A DNA stretch of 64,000 bases from PVC group bacterium (lineage in GTDB: Bacteria > Verrucomicrobiota > Kiritimatiellia > CAIKKV01 > CAITUY01): the NCBI GenBank assembly GCA_945870225.1, contig CAMBRF010000001.1, forward strand, positions 269,076-333,075. The letters run 5' to 3'. Numbering within the stretch: the first letter of the stretch is position 1; the number at the start of each line of letters is the position of its first letter. The translations under genes and the position numbers were made by a program. Shown piece by piece: positions 54,416-62,455 of the stretch. Below the pieces are notes generated by a model. That model saw only the letters and a program-made list of their open reading frames with translations, had not been told where the DNA came from and did no database searches.

Positions 54416-54829
54416 TCAGTTCGTCGGAGCGGCGGCTGCCGCGGCGGGAACTTCCACCTTTTCAGCAGACTTGATCGTGCTGAAACCACAGATTTTCTTG
54501 CCCTTCTTCTCCATTTCGTAACCCGTGCCCACGATTCTCACACGCAAACCAATTGCGCTTTCCAGTTTGGCGGCGGGTGATTCTACTCCGGGTTTGGCCT
54601 TGGGAAGAGATACTTCGGTGCCATCGTCAAGAAGCAGCTTGAGGGTGATGAAAACAGTGCCATCTTTTTTCTTGTGTTCGATTTTATTGATCACGCCTTC
54701 AAGGTTCATTTCCTTGGGCTGCGCTTTGACGGCGGTAGCTTTCTTCTCCGGCTTAACATCACCCTCCGCCAGAGCGCCCGCTACCGACAACGCCACCACA
54801 CATGCCCCGATCATCCATGTTTTACTCAT
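54416..54829 (-). CDS. Small exported protein of unknown function
   Basis: 137 aa from ATG 54829, preceded by AAGGA; the frame is open to 54880 but lacks a ribosome site. Signal peptide MSKTWMIGACVVALSVAGALA. The mature part is a short beta-rich domain (EGVINKIEHKKKDGTVFITLKLLLDDGTEVSL, GLRVRIVGTGYEMEKKGKKICGF) between Lys-rich and Ala-rich ends; it recalls OB-like folds but no family is recognised. Single-gene unit with its own terminator. Confidence 0.7.
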   Translation of the reverse strand: MSKTWMIGACVVALSVAGALAEGDVKPEKKATAVKAQPKEMNLEGVINKIEHKKKDGTVFITLKLLLDDGTEVSLPKAKPGVESPAAKLESAIGLRVRIVGTGYEMEKKGKKICGFSTIKSAEKVEVPAAAAAAPTN

Positions 54830-54968
54830 ATGTTTTCCTTTGCTTGTTGTTGTTCTTTCCCTTGACAAAAATAAGCTCACGCACGGCTAGACGCTGTCCT
54901 TCGCGAAGAGATAAGCGCGTGTATCAAGTCAAACGAACGACGGCCCAAAATTATTGTATGCAATCAAC

Positions 54969-56327
54969 TTAATAATTGTAACAGCTGCCCCCGATAAATT
55001 CACGCAGTAAAGAGTCTGCTGGCACACAGGCATGGTTTTTCACCTCGCGGATGGGGGCCAGGAGGTCATGGACGCGCATGGCGCGTACATAGGCGTCCTG
55101 ACGGTTCGGGTCGTTCCGGAAGCGCTCAATGGCGTCGGGAATATAGTTCCATAGCTGCGCCTTGAGAATGGGCAGCTCGTAGGGCAGGGCGGTATTCAGC
55201 ACGAAATCCGCATGGCCGATGAAGGGAATGATGTGCTTGAGCTCGCTGCGGCGGACGTAATGCCAATGGGTCAAGGTTTCCATGGGTTGAAGATTCCGGT
55301 GGTTCTTGTCGCGAATCATCCGGCGCAGCAGCCGGTTGTCGGCCCAGCGCATAAAGGTCCCGTCGGCGGCGCGCAACTGGCCCAGTGTTTCGACATAGAG
55401 CCTGTACTTGCTGGTGGCGGGCACGGCGCGAGTCATGTCGTCATAAAGCCCGTGAAGGCTATCGAGCAGGAGCACTTCGTTCCGGGCCAGGGTCATCTCC
55501 TGCACATCTAGCGTGCGCTTGCCGGTTTTGAAGTTGTAGAAGGGGGTTTTGACGGTTTGTCCGGCCAGCAGCTGACCCAGATGCTGGTTAATGAGGTCCA
55601 GATCGAGGGACTGCGGGGCCTCGTAGTCGTAGTCGCCGAACTCATCCCTGGGATGTTTCTCCAGATCGAAGAAATAGTTGTCGATATTGAGGGCTTTCAG
55701 CCGGTGGCCGACCGACTGAAGGGCCTCGCCGACCTTGATGGTGGTCGTTGTCTTTCCGGAGGAGGAGGGGCCGGCAATGATGATCAGGCGGAGTTCGGCG
55801 GCTCGTGCCACGATGGCTTTGGCGGCCAGGTCGACCTCGTTGATATAACGTTGTTCAGCGGCGCCGATCAGGCCGGGGAGGAGCCCGGTGTCGATGATGT
55901 GGTTGAGGCTCTCCACGCTTTCGCAGCGGTGTGCCATATTCCAGACCAGCACTTCGTAGATTTTTTTGTACGGAATATTATCAGTGATTTCGAACGAGTA
56001 GGCCCGTGTAGCGCGCAGGATCGCCCGTTGCCGGCGGTAGGCGATATAGTTCTGGGCGATTTTGGTCTGGTCATGGTCGAGGAGAACCCGCTCGACAATA
56101 TCCTGGATATCCTCGACGGAGGGAATCATGTCGCCGGTATATGCCTGCGTAAGGGCGGCTTCAACCTTCTCGGTCATGGACTCCGCCAGGGCACGATCCG
56201 CAGGGCCCGTGGAGAGGATCGCCTTGAGAATGGCATTCGTGATCCGTTCGCGGTTATAAGCGACGATATTGCCGTTCCGCTTGACGATACGGGTGATGAC
56301 GCCTGTGGCTGACATGGCCGTGAGCAT
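54969..56327 (-). CDS. ATP-cone and uridine-kinase-like (PRK/Udk) protein
   Basis: 452 aa from ATG 56327; GTG 56372 and ATG 56315 are other starts and no ribosome site decides. Residues ~10-105 match an ATP-cone (ITRIVKRNGNIVAYNRERITNAILKAI, VEDIQDIVERVLLDHDQTKIAQNYIAYR), a nucleotide-sensing domain known from ribonucleotide reductases. The rest is a P-loop nucleoside kinase: LIIIAGPSSSGKTTTTIKVGEAL, ALNIDNYFFD, DYDYEAPQSLDLDLIN, VLLLDSLHGLYDD. The fusion suggests a kinase controlled by adenine nucleotide levels; uridine or phosphoribulose-type substrates are possible. Confidence 0.85.
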   Translation of the reverse strand: MLTAMSATGVITRIVKRNGNIVAYNRERITNAILKAILSTGPADRALAESMTEKVEAALTQAYTGDMIPSVEDIQDIVERVLLDHDQTKIAQNYIAYRRQRAILRATRAYSFEITDNIPYKKIYEVLVWNMAHRCESVESLNHIIDTGLLPGLIGAAEQRYINEVDLAAKAIVARAAELRLIIIAGPSSSGKTTTTIKVGEALQSVGHRLKALNIDNYFFDLEKHPRDEFGDYDYEAPQSLDLDLINQHLGQLLAGQTVKTPFYNFKTGKRTLDVQEMTLARNEVLLLDSLHGLYDDMTRAVPATSKYRLYVETLGQLRAADGTFMRWADNRLLRRMIRDKNHRNLQPMETLTHWHYVRRSELKHIIPFIGHADFVLNTALPYELPILKAQLWNYIPDAIERFRNDPNRQDAYVRAMRVHDLLAPIREVKNHACVPADSLLREFIGGSCYNY

Positions 56328-56442
56328 GTCAAAAGAGCCGCCGTCTCGGCAAGCGGGAATCACCCCCTTCACATCGCCTGGGCGTATCTGCGAATAGGTG
56401 CAGCATTTGAAATCCCCCTAACGTGGTAAGGATTCGAGCTGA

Positions 56443-56538
56443 AAGAGTATTTGAACAGAAGGCGCAAAGGCCGCAAAGGCATGCGCGGCGTTTTCGCCGC
56501 AGCACTTCGCGTGCTTTGCGGCTTCTGTTCAAACTCTT
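56443..56538. repeat. Small palindromic (REP-like) element
   Basis: Inverted arms AAGAGTATTTGAACAGAAGG (56443-56462) and CTTCTGTTCAAACTCTT (56522-56538) match with a 3-nt insertion in the left arm. Inside are GGCGCAAAGGCCGCAAAGG and further short stems (GCGCGGCG-TTTT-CGCCGC). No gene. Lies in the 326-bp gap between the divergent kinase and glycosyltransferase genes. Confidence 0.55.
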
Positions 56539-56653
56539 GATTCCCTGACCATGAGTTGCGCCACATCGCAGATGCCCCCACATCGCCTTGATATGTCTTT
56601 CGGTAGTGGTACAGCACCTCCGGTGGTGCTAGAGTTGCCCCGTGTCCAGTCCC

Positions 56654-57949
56654 ATGAAAATAGTCATGATTGTTCCGGGATCCGGCGGGACGTTCTATTG
56701 CGAGAATTGCCTGCGCGATACGGCGCTTATTCAGGCGTTGCGCCGACGTGGACATGACGTGGTCATGGTCCCCATGTACCTTCCGTTTTTCACCGATGAG
56801 CCCGGAGTGGCCGGGGAATCGCCGGTCTTTTTTGGCGGCATCAACGTCTATTTGCAGGAGAAGTGCGCGCTGTTCCGGTATGCGCCGGTCTGGCTGAAGC
56901 GGTGGCTCGATGCCCCCTGGCTGTTGGGGCGGCTGGCGCGGCGGAGCGGGTCCACCCGGGCGTACGGTATGGGCCGGATGACCTTGTCGATGCTCCAGGG
57001 CATGGAGGGACATCATGCGGCGGAACTGGAGAGAATGGTGGAATGGCTGGCCCGGGAAGGGAAGCCGGATGTCGTTCAGATTTCAACGGCGCTGTTGATC
57101 GGGCTGGCCCGGCGGCTGCGCGAAAGGCTGGGCGCCCCCGTGGTGTGTCTGCTGCAGGATGAGGACACGTGGTTGGATGCGCTCGATGATCCGTACAAGG
57201 ATCTGTGTTGGAACGCGATCCGGGACCGCCTTAAGGATGTGGATGGATGGGTGGCGGTGAGTCAGTATTATGCCGATTTCTTTGCACGGCGCACGGGGCT
57301 GGCGGACAAGGCCCTGAGCGTGGTTTATCCGGGCATTGACCCGTCCGGCTATGGGGAGAGGGCGGACGTGCCTGTGGACCCTGTACGCCCTCTGACCATC
57401 GGCTATCTGTCCAAGATGACCGAGTCGCTGGGGCTCGGTGTTTTAGTGGAAGCCTTCATGCTGTTGAAGGCGAACCCCCGGTTCAAGGATTTGCGTTTGA
57501 GGGCCATGGGAGGACTGCTCGGAGGCGAGGACACGGCCTTCGTGGGGCGACTCAAGGCCCAACTCGCGGCGCAGGGGATGCTGAACGATGTGGAGTTCCG
57601 GCCTGAATTGGATCGTGCCAGCCGCATTGAGTTTCTGCGGACCTTGACGGTCCTTTCGGTTCCCGCGCCAGACGGCGCTGCCTTTGGGACGTTTCTGCTG
57701 GAGTCCATGGCGGCCGGTGTGCCGGTGGTCCAACCGAAGAGCGGTGCGTTTCCCGAGATCATCGAGGCGACGGGCGGGGGGCTCTGTTACACGCCCGGGA
57801 CGCCGGCAGGACTGGCTGAGGCGCTGGAGCAGCTGCTTGGGGATCCGGATCGGGTGGCGGAACTGGGGCAACGCGGGCGTTTGGCTGTTTTGGCGCAGTT
57901 TACAGTGGAACAGATGGCGGAGAAGATGATAAAGGCCTACCGCCCATGA
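56654..57949 (+). CDS. GT4-like glycosyltransferase
   Basis: 431 aa from ATG 56654, or 435 aa from GTG 56642. GT-B fold. N-terminal half: MKIVMIVPGSGGTFYCENCLRDTALIQALRRRGHDVVMVPMYLP. C-terminal half with the GT4 signature: LTIGYLSKMTESLGLGVLVEAF, FRPELDRASRIEFLRTLTVLSVPAP, and FGTFLLESMAAGVPVVQPKSGAFPEII, where the Glu of the E-x7-E region binds the nucleotide sugar. It transfers a sugar to an unknown acceptor. Overlaps the radical SAM gene by 4 bp. Confidence 0.88.
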   Translation: MKIVMIVPGSGGTFYCENCLRDTALIQALRRRGHDVVMVPMYLPFFTDEPGVAGESPVFFGGINVYLQEKCALFRYAPVWLKRWLDAPWLLGRLARRSGSTRAYGMGRMTLSMLQGMEGHHAAELERMVEWLAREGKPDVVQISTALLIGLARRLRERLGAPVVCLLQDEDTWLDALDDPYKDLCWNAIRDRLKDVDGWVAVSQYYADFFARRTGLADKALSVVYPGIDPSGYGERADVPVDPVRPLTIGYLSKMTESLGLGVLVEAFMLLKANPRFKDLRLRAMGGLLGGEDTAFVGRLKAQLAAQGMLNDVEFRPELDRASRIEFLRTLTVLSVPAPDGAAFGTFLLESMAAGVPVVQPKSGAFPEIIEATGGGLCYTPGTPAGLAEALEQLLGDPDRVAELGQRGRLAVLAQFTVEQMAEKMIKAYRP

Positions 57950-59139
57950 GCCTGCAACTTGCCAAACGTCTGATGACTGAGCCTGACAAGCGTCTCCTCT
58001 GGAAGTTCGCCTGGAACTTCGGGTGGAAGGGGATGCGCGCGGTAAATGCCTTTGAGAAGCGGCGGGCAAAGGGGGTCTATTTTCCGGCCTTTCTGTTTCT
58101 TTCCGTGACCAATGCCTGCAACCTGCGGTGTCAGGGATGTTGGGTGACGCCCACCCAGCCCCCTTGTGAACTGGATCTGGCCACGCTGGAAAACATCATT
58201 CGCTCCAGTAAGGCGCAAGGGTCATATTTTTTCGGGATTCTGGGAGGAGAACCGTTGTTGCACAAGGGCCTGTTCGACCTGATGGGACGACATCCGGATT
58301 GTTATTTTTTGCTCTTCACCAATGGAACCCTGATCACGGATGTTGTGGCCGCCCGTTTGCACGAGCTTGGCAACGTGTCGCCCCTGATCAGCCTTGAGGG
58401 GCTCGAGGCCGTGAGCGACGAACGGCGGGGCGGGCGGGCGGTCTATCAGCGGACCCTGGAAGGAGTGGCGCACTGTCGGGATCACCGCCTGATGACCGGA
58501 GTGGCGACGAGTGTGTGTCAATCCAACTTCCGCGAACTGGTGTCGGAACGCTTTTTGCGGGACCTCATCGGGCGAGGTGTGCTCTATGTGTGGTATTACA
58601 TTTACCGGCCCGTCGGGGCGCAGCCCTGTCCCGAGCTCAAGCTGACGCCGGACCAGATCGTCGAATTGCGGCGGTTCATGGTGGAGATGCGAACGCGTCT
58701 GCCGATCATCATCGTGGATGCCTACTGGGACGATGAGGGGCGGGCCCTCTGTCCGGCGGCGACCGGGATCGGGCACCATATCAGTCCGTCGGGCTATGTG
58801 GAACCCTGCCCGCCGTTGCAACTGGCAGGCGAGCATGTGGGAGACGGGACCGATCTATACGAGCGGCTGACGAATTCGGCGTTTCTCCGGGAGTTTCGGC
58901 ATGCGGCGGCTGAGACGACGCGGGGGTGCGTGATTATGGAGCGGCCGGATGTTCTGCTGCAGCTGGCCGAAAAGACGGGGGCCCGGGACAGTAGCGGGCG
59001 GGGGACGGTGAAGGCTGAAATGGGCTGCCTGTCGCCCTGTTCGAGTCATCACCTGCCGGGCCGGGAAATCAGGGAAGCAAGTTGGCCTTACCGTTTCGCC
59101 AAGAAACACTGGTTTTTCGGGTTTGGCGCGTATGGCTGA
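57946..59139 (+). CDS. Radical SAM protein
   Basis: 397 aa. Cluster motif FLSVTNACNLRCQGCW (CxxxCxxC), then FFGILGGEPLLHKGLF (the GGE SAM-binding motif) and LFTNGTLITDVVAARLHELGN. Later Cys residues (LCPAATGIGHHISPSGYVEPCPP and GCLSPCSSHH) may hold extra clusters, as in SPASM-like proteins. GlyGly-Glu and a basic N-terminus before the barrel are typical of anaerobic-type enzymes. Middle gene of the GT4/radical SAM/hydrolase unit; substrate unknown. Confidence 0.88.
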   Translation: MSLQLAKRLMTEPDKRLLWKFAWNFGWKGMRAVNAFEKRRAKGVYFPAFLFLSVTNACNLRCQGCWVTPTQPPCELDLATLENIIRSSKAQGSYFFGILGGEPLLHKGLFDLMGRHPDCYFLLFTNGTLITDVVAARLHELGNVSPLISLEGLEAVSDERRGGRAVYQRTLEGVAHCRDHRLMTGVATSVCQSNFRELVSERFLRDLIGRGVLYVWYYIYRPVGAQPCPELKLTPDQIVELRRFMVEMRTRLPIIIVDAYWDDEGRALCPAATGIGHHISPSGYVEPCPPLQLAGEHVGDGTDLYERLTNSAFLREFRHAAAETTRGCVIMERPDVLLQLAEKTGARDSSGRGTVKAEMGCLSPCSSHHLPGREIREASWPYRFAKKHWFFGFGAYG

Positions 59140-59155
59140 GCACAGGAGCAAGGGG

Positions 59156-59992
59156 ATGCGTATGCCGGATCTGGTATGGGCGGTGGGGCGGGTGGCGCTG
59201 GTTTCCTATGTGGGGCTGCTCCTGCTTCTTTATTTCCGTCAGGCGAAGTACATCTATTACCCTTCACGAGCCCTCAATACGACACCGGCGACGGCCGGAT
59301 TGGATTTCTCCGAGGTTCTGGTGCGGACATCGGATGGCGAGACCATTCATGGGTGGTTCGTGCCGGTTGAGAAACCGTTGGCCACCGTGCTGTTTTGTCA
59401 TGGAAACGCGGGCAATATCTGGGGCCGGATCGATGTGATCTGGATGTTGCACGAGATGGGCCTCAACGTCTGCCTGTTCGACTACCGGGGGTACGGCAAG
59501 AGCACGGGCCAACCCTCGGAGCAGGGGACGTATCGCGATGCGGAAGCGGTTTGGAATAATCTGGTGACCGAACGTGGATTAGCGGCCAACCAGATTGTGG
59601 TTTGGGGCGAATCGCTCGGAGGCGGGGTAGCTGCCTGGTTGGCCCTGCAGAAACGGCCTGCGGCATTGATCCTTGAATCCACTTTTACGTCTCTTCCCGA
59701 CCTTGCGGCCCGGTTCTATCCGTTCATGCCAGTGCGATGGTTGTGCCGGTTCCGGTATCCCACCCTGACCCGCCTCGCCGAAATCCAGTGTCCGGTGCTG
59801 GTGGCGCACAGTCCCGATGACGAGATGATTCCGTTTGCGATGGGTCAGAAGTTGTATCTGGCTGCCCGTGAACCGAAACGATTCCTCTCCCTGCGCGGTT
59901 CCCACAACACCGGGAGGGATGAAACCGGCAAGGCGTTTGAGGAAGAGGTCCTGACCTTTCTTCGTGAACAGATGGTGAAGAATCCAAGGTAG
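59156..59992 (+). CDS. Alpha/beta hydrolase (BEM46/ABHD13-like), membrane-anchored
   Basis: 278 aa from ATG 59156, which has AGGAG 7 nt ahead; ATG 59132 and 59162 are alternatives. One N-terminal helix (VALVSYVGLLLLLYFRQAKYIYYP) anchors it. Catalytic parts: VLFCHGNAGNIWGR (oxyanion), NVCLFDYRGYGKSTGQ, the nucleophile elbow VVWGESLGGGVAA (Ser), HSPDDEMIPF (Asp), and GSHNTG (His). An esterase, lipase or thioesterase-like activity is expected. Ends the three-gene unit. Confidence 0.88.
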   Translation: MRMPDLVWAVGRVALVSYVGLLLLLYFRQAKYIYYPSRALNTTPATAGLDFSEVLVRTSDGETIHGWFVPVEKPLATVLFCHGNAGNIWGRIDVIWMLHEMGLNVCLFDYRGYGKSTGQPSEQGTYRDAEAVWNNLVTERGLAANQIVVWGESLGGGVAAWLALQKRPAALILESTFTSLPDLAARFYPFMPVRWLCRFRYPTLTRLAEIQCPVLVAHSPDDEMIPFAMGQKLYLAAREPKRFLSLRGSHNTGRDETGKAFEEEVLTFLREQMVKNPR

Positions 59993-60060
59993 GCGAAGCC
60001 TCCGGCTGAGTAGTGTTGCCCCAGGTGATTTTCCAAGGTAGGGCGAAGCCTCCGGCTGAG
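59983..60060. repeat. Direct repeat CCAAGGTAGG(G)CGAAGCC..GCTGAG
   Basis: Two copies of about 28 bp: 59983-60010, covering the hydrolase stop, and 60032-60060, differing by one inserted G. Each contains GGCGAAGCC and GGCT..AGCC half-sites, so it looks like a REP-type palindromic unit. 23 bp later the LacI-like gene ends on the other strand. Confidence 0.6.
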
Positions 60061-60083
60061 CCGGGGTGCTGTCCCTAGCGCGG

Positions 60084-61442
60084 TCAGACGCCGGTAGGTT
60101 GCAGATCCGCCTGTGACAGGGCCGCCGCCGTCGGTTCCGCCATCGGTTCCGGCGCGGCGGGTTGTTCCGGTGTGACCGGCGGTTCCGCTGTAACAGGCTC
60201 AGCCTGCGGCGGAGTAGCCTCCAAAACGACGGGCTCAGGATCGACGATCGGCTCCGTCTGCACCACGGGCGCTGTCTCGATCACCGGTTCCACACCGATC
60301 ACCGGTTCCGGCACAACGAGTTCCACCACGGGTGCTGTCTCGATCACCGGTTCCACACCGATCACCGGTTCCGGTTGAACCTCGGCCGGTGGCGGTGCTG
60401 TTGGTTCCGGTGCCGCAACCGGCGCGGCGGGTTGTTCAGTTTCCGTGGGCGCCTCCTCCGTAACCGGCTCGGCCTGTGGCGGACTCGGTTCCACTACCGG
60501 CACCACCTCGCTTGCCGGTTCTGGAGTAACGACAGGAACCGGCTCCGGAACGACAATCACTGCTGGAACGACGATCGGCGCTGGAACAATGATAGGTTCA
60601 GGTCCTGGTGGCGGCGGCGAAGCGACGTCCTCCACCGGGATAACGGCGGGCGGGGCGGGCGAGGTAGCGACGATAACAGGTTCCGGCTGTTGCGGAATGA
60701 CCGGCGGCGCGGGAGGGACGCTCGACACCGGGACCGGGATGGGTATCGGAACCGCCGCCGAAACTACCACTGGCATAGCCGCCGGAACCACGATGCTGGG
60801 TTTGGGCGGAATCACCGGAGCGGGAGCCGGTGCCGGGCGCACTTCCGGCGGTGGACCCGGCAAGACGGTGACGGCGGGCGGCGGGTTCAGGGTCATCAGC
60901 ATGGCCTGTCCGGCCCCGGTCGACAGGACAATGACCGGGCGGGTCCCGGCCACGGCGGCCGATACGGTCGGGTGGAGGGTGGGGCAGCAGAGCACTCCGG
61001 TGACGCCGTCGCGCAGAAGTTGGGCGATTCGTTCCCGGGCGGCGATCGGGTCAGGCGGAAGCGAGACGATATCCAGGCGGTAATCGGCTGACGCCAGAAC
61101 CCGCACCAGATTCGGGATCAGATCCAAGGTCGTGGCCGGGCTGGCGGAGGCGAGGATCAGTCCGATCTGCCGTCCGTCGGGCGCGGACTTTTCAGCCGGC
61201 GGGCTGGGCGGTGGGTTCGCTTGTGCCGACGATGGTCGGGGTGGGGCACCTTTCCCGGTCGCGACATTCCGGGCGATTTGGCTTGGCTGATAGTTCAACT
61301 GACGTGCCACAGCCAGGACCCGGGCCCGAGTCGCCGGCCCGATCCGCACCCCCAGAGTCCGTCCATTGACGACCCGCGAGACGGTTGAAATTGAGACTCC
61401 GGCCTCCCTGGCGACATCAAATATTGAAACGTCCAAGCTCAT
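60084..61442 (-). CDS. LacI-type HTH regulator with truncated sensor and Pro-rich repeat tail
   Basis: 452 aa from ATG 61442; the frame extends to 61571 but the ATG coincides with a normal LacI start. The DNA-binding headpiece is intact: SIFDVAREAGVSISTVSRVVNGRTLGVRIGPATRARVLAVARQLNYQPSQIARNVATG. A Pro/Ser linker and the first ~120 residues of the periplasmic-binding-type sensor (IGLILASASPATTLDLIPNLV, GVTGVLCCPTL) follow. Then, instead of the second lobe, ~240 residues rich in Pro/Val/Glu/Ala appear, with repeats such as PEPVIGVEPVIETAPVV. The sensor is therefore incomplete; I cannot say whether the protein still responds to a ligand. The palindrome at its start suggests self-control. Confidence 0.7.
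   Translation of the reverse strand: MSLDVSIFDVAREAGVSISTVSRVVNGRTLGVRIGPATRARVLAVARQLNYQPSQIARNVATGKGAPPRPSSAQANPPPSPPAEKSAPDGRQIGLILASASPATTLDLIPNLVRVLASADYRLDIVSLPPDPIAARERIAQLLRDGVTGVLCCPTLHPTVSAAVAGTRPVIVLSTGAGQAMLMTLNPPPAVTVLPGPPPEVRPAPAPAPVIPPKPSIVVPAAMPVVVSAAVPIPIPVPVSSVPPAPPVIPQQPEPVIVATSPAPPAVIPVEDVASPPPPGPEPIIVPAPIVVPAVIVVPEPVPVVTPEPASEVVPVVEPSPPQAEPVTEEAPTETEQPAAPVAAPEPTAPPPAEVQPEPVIGVEPVIETAPVVELVVPEPVIGVEPVIETAPVVQTEPIVDPEPVVLEATPPQAEPVTAEPPVTPEQPAAPEPMAEPTAAALSQADLQPTGV
60261..60374. repeat. Tandem 63-bp repeat in the LacI-like gene
   Basis: 51-bp blocks at 60261-60311 and 60324-60374 are identical but for one base, with a 63-bp period (21 codons). They encode the repeated PEPVIGVEPVIETAPVV in the tail of the hybrid regulator. 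Confidence 0.85.
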
Positions 61443-61470
61443 GAACAAGCTGTATAGTACAGCTTGTTCA
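61442..61470. promoter_or_regulatory. Perfect palindromic operator at the LacI-like start codon
   Basis: TGAACAAGCTGTA (61442-61454), centre TAG, TACAGCTTGTTCA (61458-61470): 13-bp perfect arms. It begins at the start codon of the regulator, so binding would block its translation start region or promoter. The spacing and symmetry are typical of LacI-type operators. Confidence 0.75.
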
Positions 61471-61559
61471 ATGTGTAAAGCCAACAATTTTATCTGGCTG
61501 GATAATTGACTCAAGTATGACCTGCAATCCATAGACCGCTTCCCGTAACACGCGGTTCC

Positions 61560-61663
61560 ATCCAACGGCATTTTATCCCAGATCCGGCGAGGTTTTACGG
61601 TTGCTCGCCAGTATGTACAGGTTTATCCTCGCCGCACATGGGATGAAACGCTATTCGTTCTCC
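61560..61663 (+). other. attC-like site 1
   Basis: Left end ATCCAAC (61560-61566) and right end GTTCTCC (61657-61663). Inner arms 61567-61579 and 61640-61652 pair over 12 bp (GGCATTTTATCCC with GGGATGAAACGCT), with a 4-nt bulge before GTT. The loop has its own hairpin, GGCGAG (61586-61591)/CTCGCC (61604-61609). No ORF of its own precedes it on this strand. Confidence 0.6.
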
Positions 61664-61665
61664 GA

Positions 61666-62049
61666 ATGAAGATGAAACGGAAGATCATTATGGTGTCAGC
61701 GGCATGCATCGCTCTGGCGGTGGTGATTATCGTGTGCTTCCGGTCGAGTTGGACGCAAGATCACTACGTTTGTCATTCGTGCAAGGGTTTTGGCCAGTCA
61801 ACTGCATTCCGAGTCTTCCAGTACCCCATCATCCGAACTCCCATCCGACTTTCGCGATCCCTCACCGGAAAGGACTGCAAGCACAGGTGGGAATGGTATT
61901 TTGCCAATTCCCACGGGATATGCTTCAACCGTCGGGAAGATTGGGACGGCCCAATTGGAACGTACCCGTATCATGAAGAACTGGAAGAATTGACGGAGAA
62001 CCAAGCTTCGCATGCTATCGGCGCTGCCGCGCCTCAGCATAAACGCTGA
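61666..62049 (+). CDS. Cassette 1: small membrane-anchored hypothetical
   Basis: 127 aa. N-terminal helix (KIIMVSAACIALAVVIIVCF) then a short domain with two or more Cys (VCHSCKGFG) and HRWEWYFANSHGICFNRREDWDGP. It does not match a family I know. The cassette boundary lies at G^TT 61657/61658, a few bases before the start, and its ORF runs into attC-like site 2. Low G+C compared with the surrounding genes. Unknown function. Confidence 0.6.
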   Translation: MKMKRKIIMVSAACIALAVVIIVCFRSSWTQDHYVCHSCKGFGQSTAFRVFQYPIIRTPIRLSRSLTGKDCKHRWEWYFANSHGICFNRREDWDGPIGTYPYHEELEELTENQASHAIGAAAPQHKR

Positions 62050-62057
62050 CGTTGGGA
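61995..62057 (+). other. attC-like site 2
   Basis: GGAGAAC (61995-62001) and GTTGGGA (62051-62057), 63 bp. Inner arms AAGC-T and ACGCT pair as AAGC / GCTG near the ends. The right end fits GTTRRRY. Confidence 0.6.
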
Positions 62058-62068
62058 CAAGAGATGAG

Positions 62069-62440
62069 ATGATTATTATTGCGGAGATTTCTGATAAGAT
62101 GTCAACCATCCCGGCACTTTGGGGGATTACGGCGCTGTTTGCTGCGCCTTTCTTGATTGGTGCATTGCATCAGAAAGTTGCGTGGGTGTTGTTGCCTGTT
62201 GCACTCGCTCTTTCGGTGTGGGTCGGTCAGGAAACCTATCGTGTGGCATTCGTCAAAGTCGGGATGAAGGAAGCGATTCGGAATGAGATGGGTTGGTGGT
62301 GGACGATCAACTCGCTCGCATCCCCACTGCTTCCGGCGTTGGTTGCAGTCGGCGTGCTGGCATGGCAATTACGGATGAAACGGAGTCCCAACAAAGCGGC
62401 GCATGATACGGCTCGAAAGCTCGCCGATCCTGGCCGCTGA
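62069..62440 (+). CDS. Cassette 2: small membrane protein
   Basis: 123 aa from ATG 62069 (or ATG 62099). Two or three hydrophobic stretches: IPALWGITALFAAPFLIGAL, VAWVLLPVALALSVWVG, and SLASPLLPALVAVGVLAW. Its C-terminal end (SPNKAAHDTARKLADPGR) is encoded by the attC-like site, a feature common in cassette ORFs. No known family. Confidence 0.6.
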   Translation: MIIIAEISDKMSTIPALWGITALFAAPFLIGALHQKVAWVLLPVALALSVWVGQETYRVAFVKVGMKEAIRNEMGWWWTINSLASPLLPALVAVGVLAWQLRMKRSPNKAAHDTARKLADPGR

Positions 62441-62448
62441 CGTTCGCC
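62386..62448 (+). other. attC-like site 3
   Basis: TCCCAAC (62386-62392) and GTTCGCC (62442-62448), 63 bp. Inner arms AAGCGGC and GCCGCT pair perfectly over 6 bp. Confidence 0.65.
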
Positions 62449-62455
62449 GAATAGA

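Noticed and set aside
60162..61091. Plus-strand frame opposite the LacI-like gene
   Set aside because: It arises from the repeat-rich composition; it has no start signal and reads as low-complexity Arg/His/Asn sequence.
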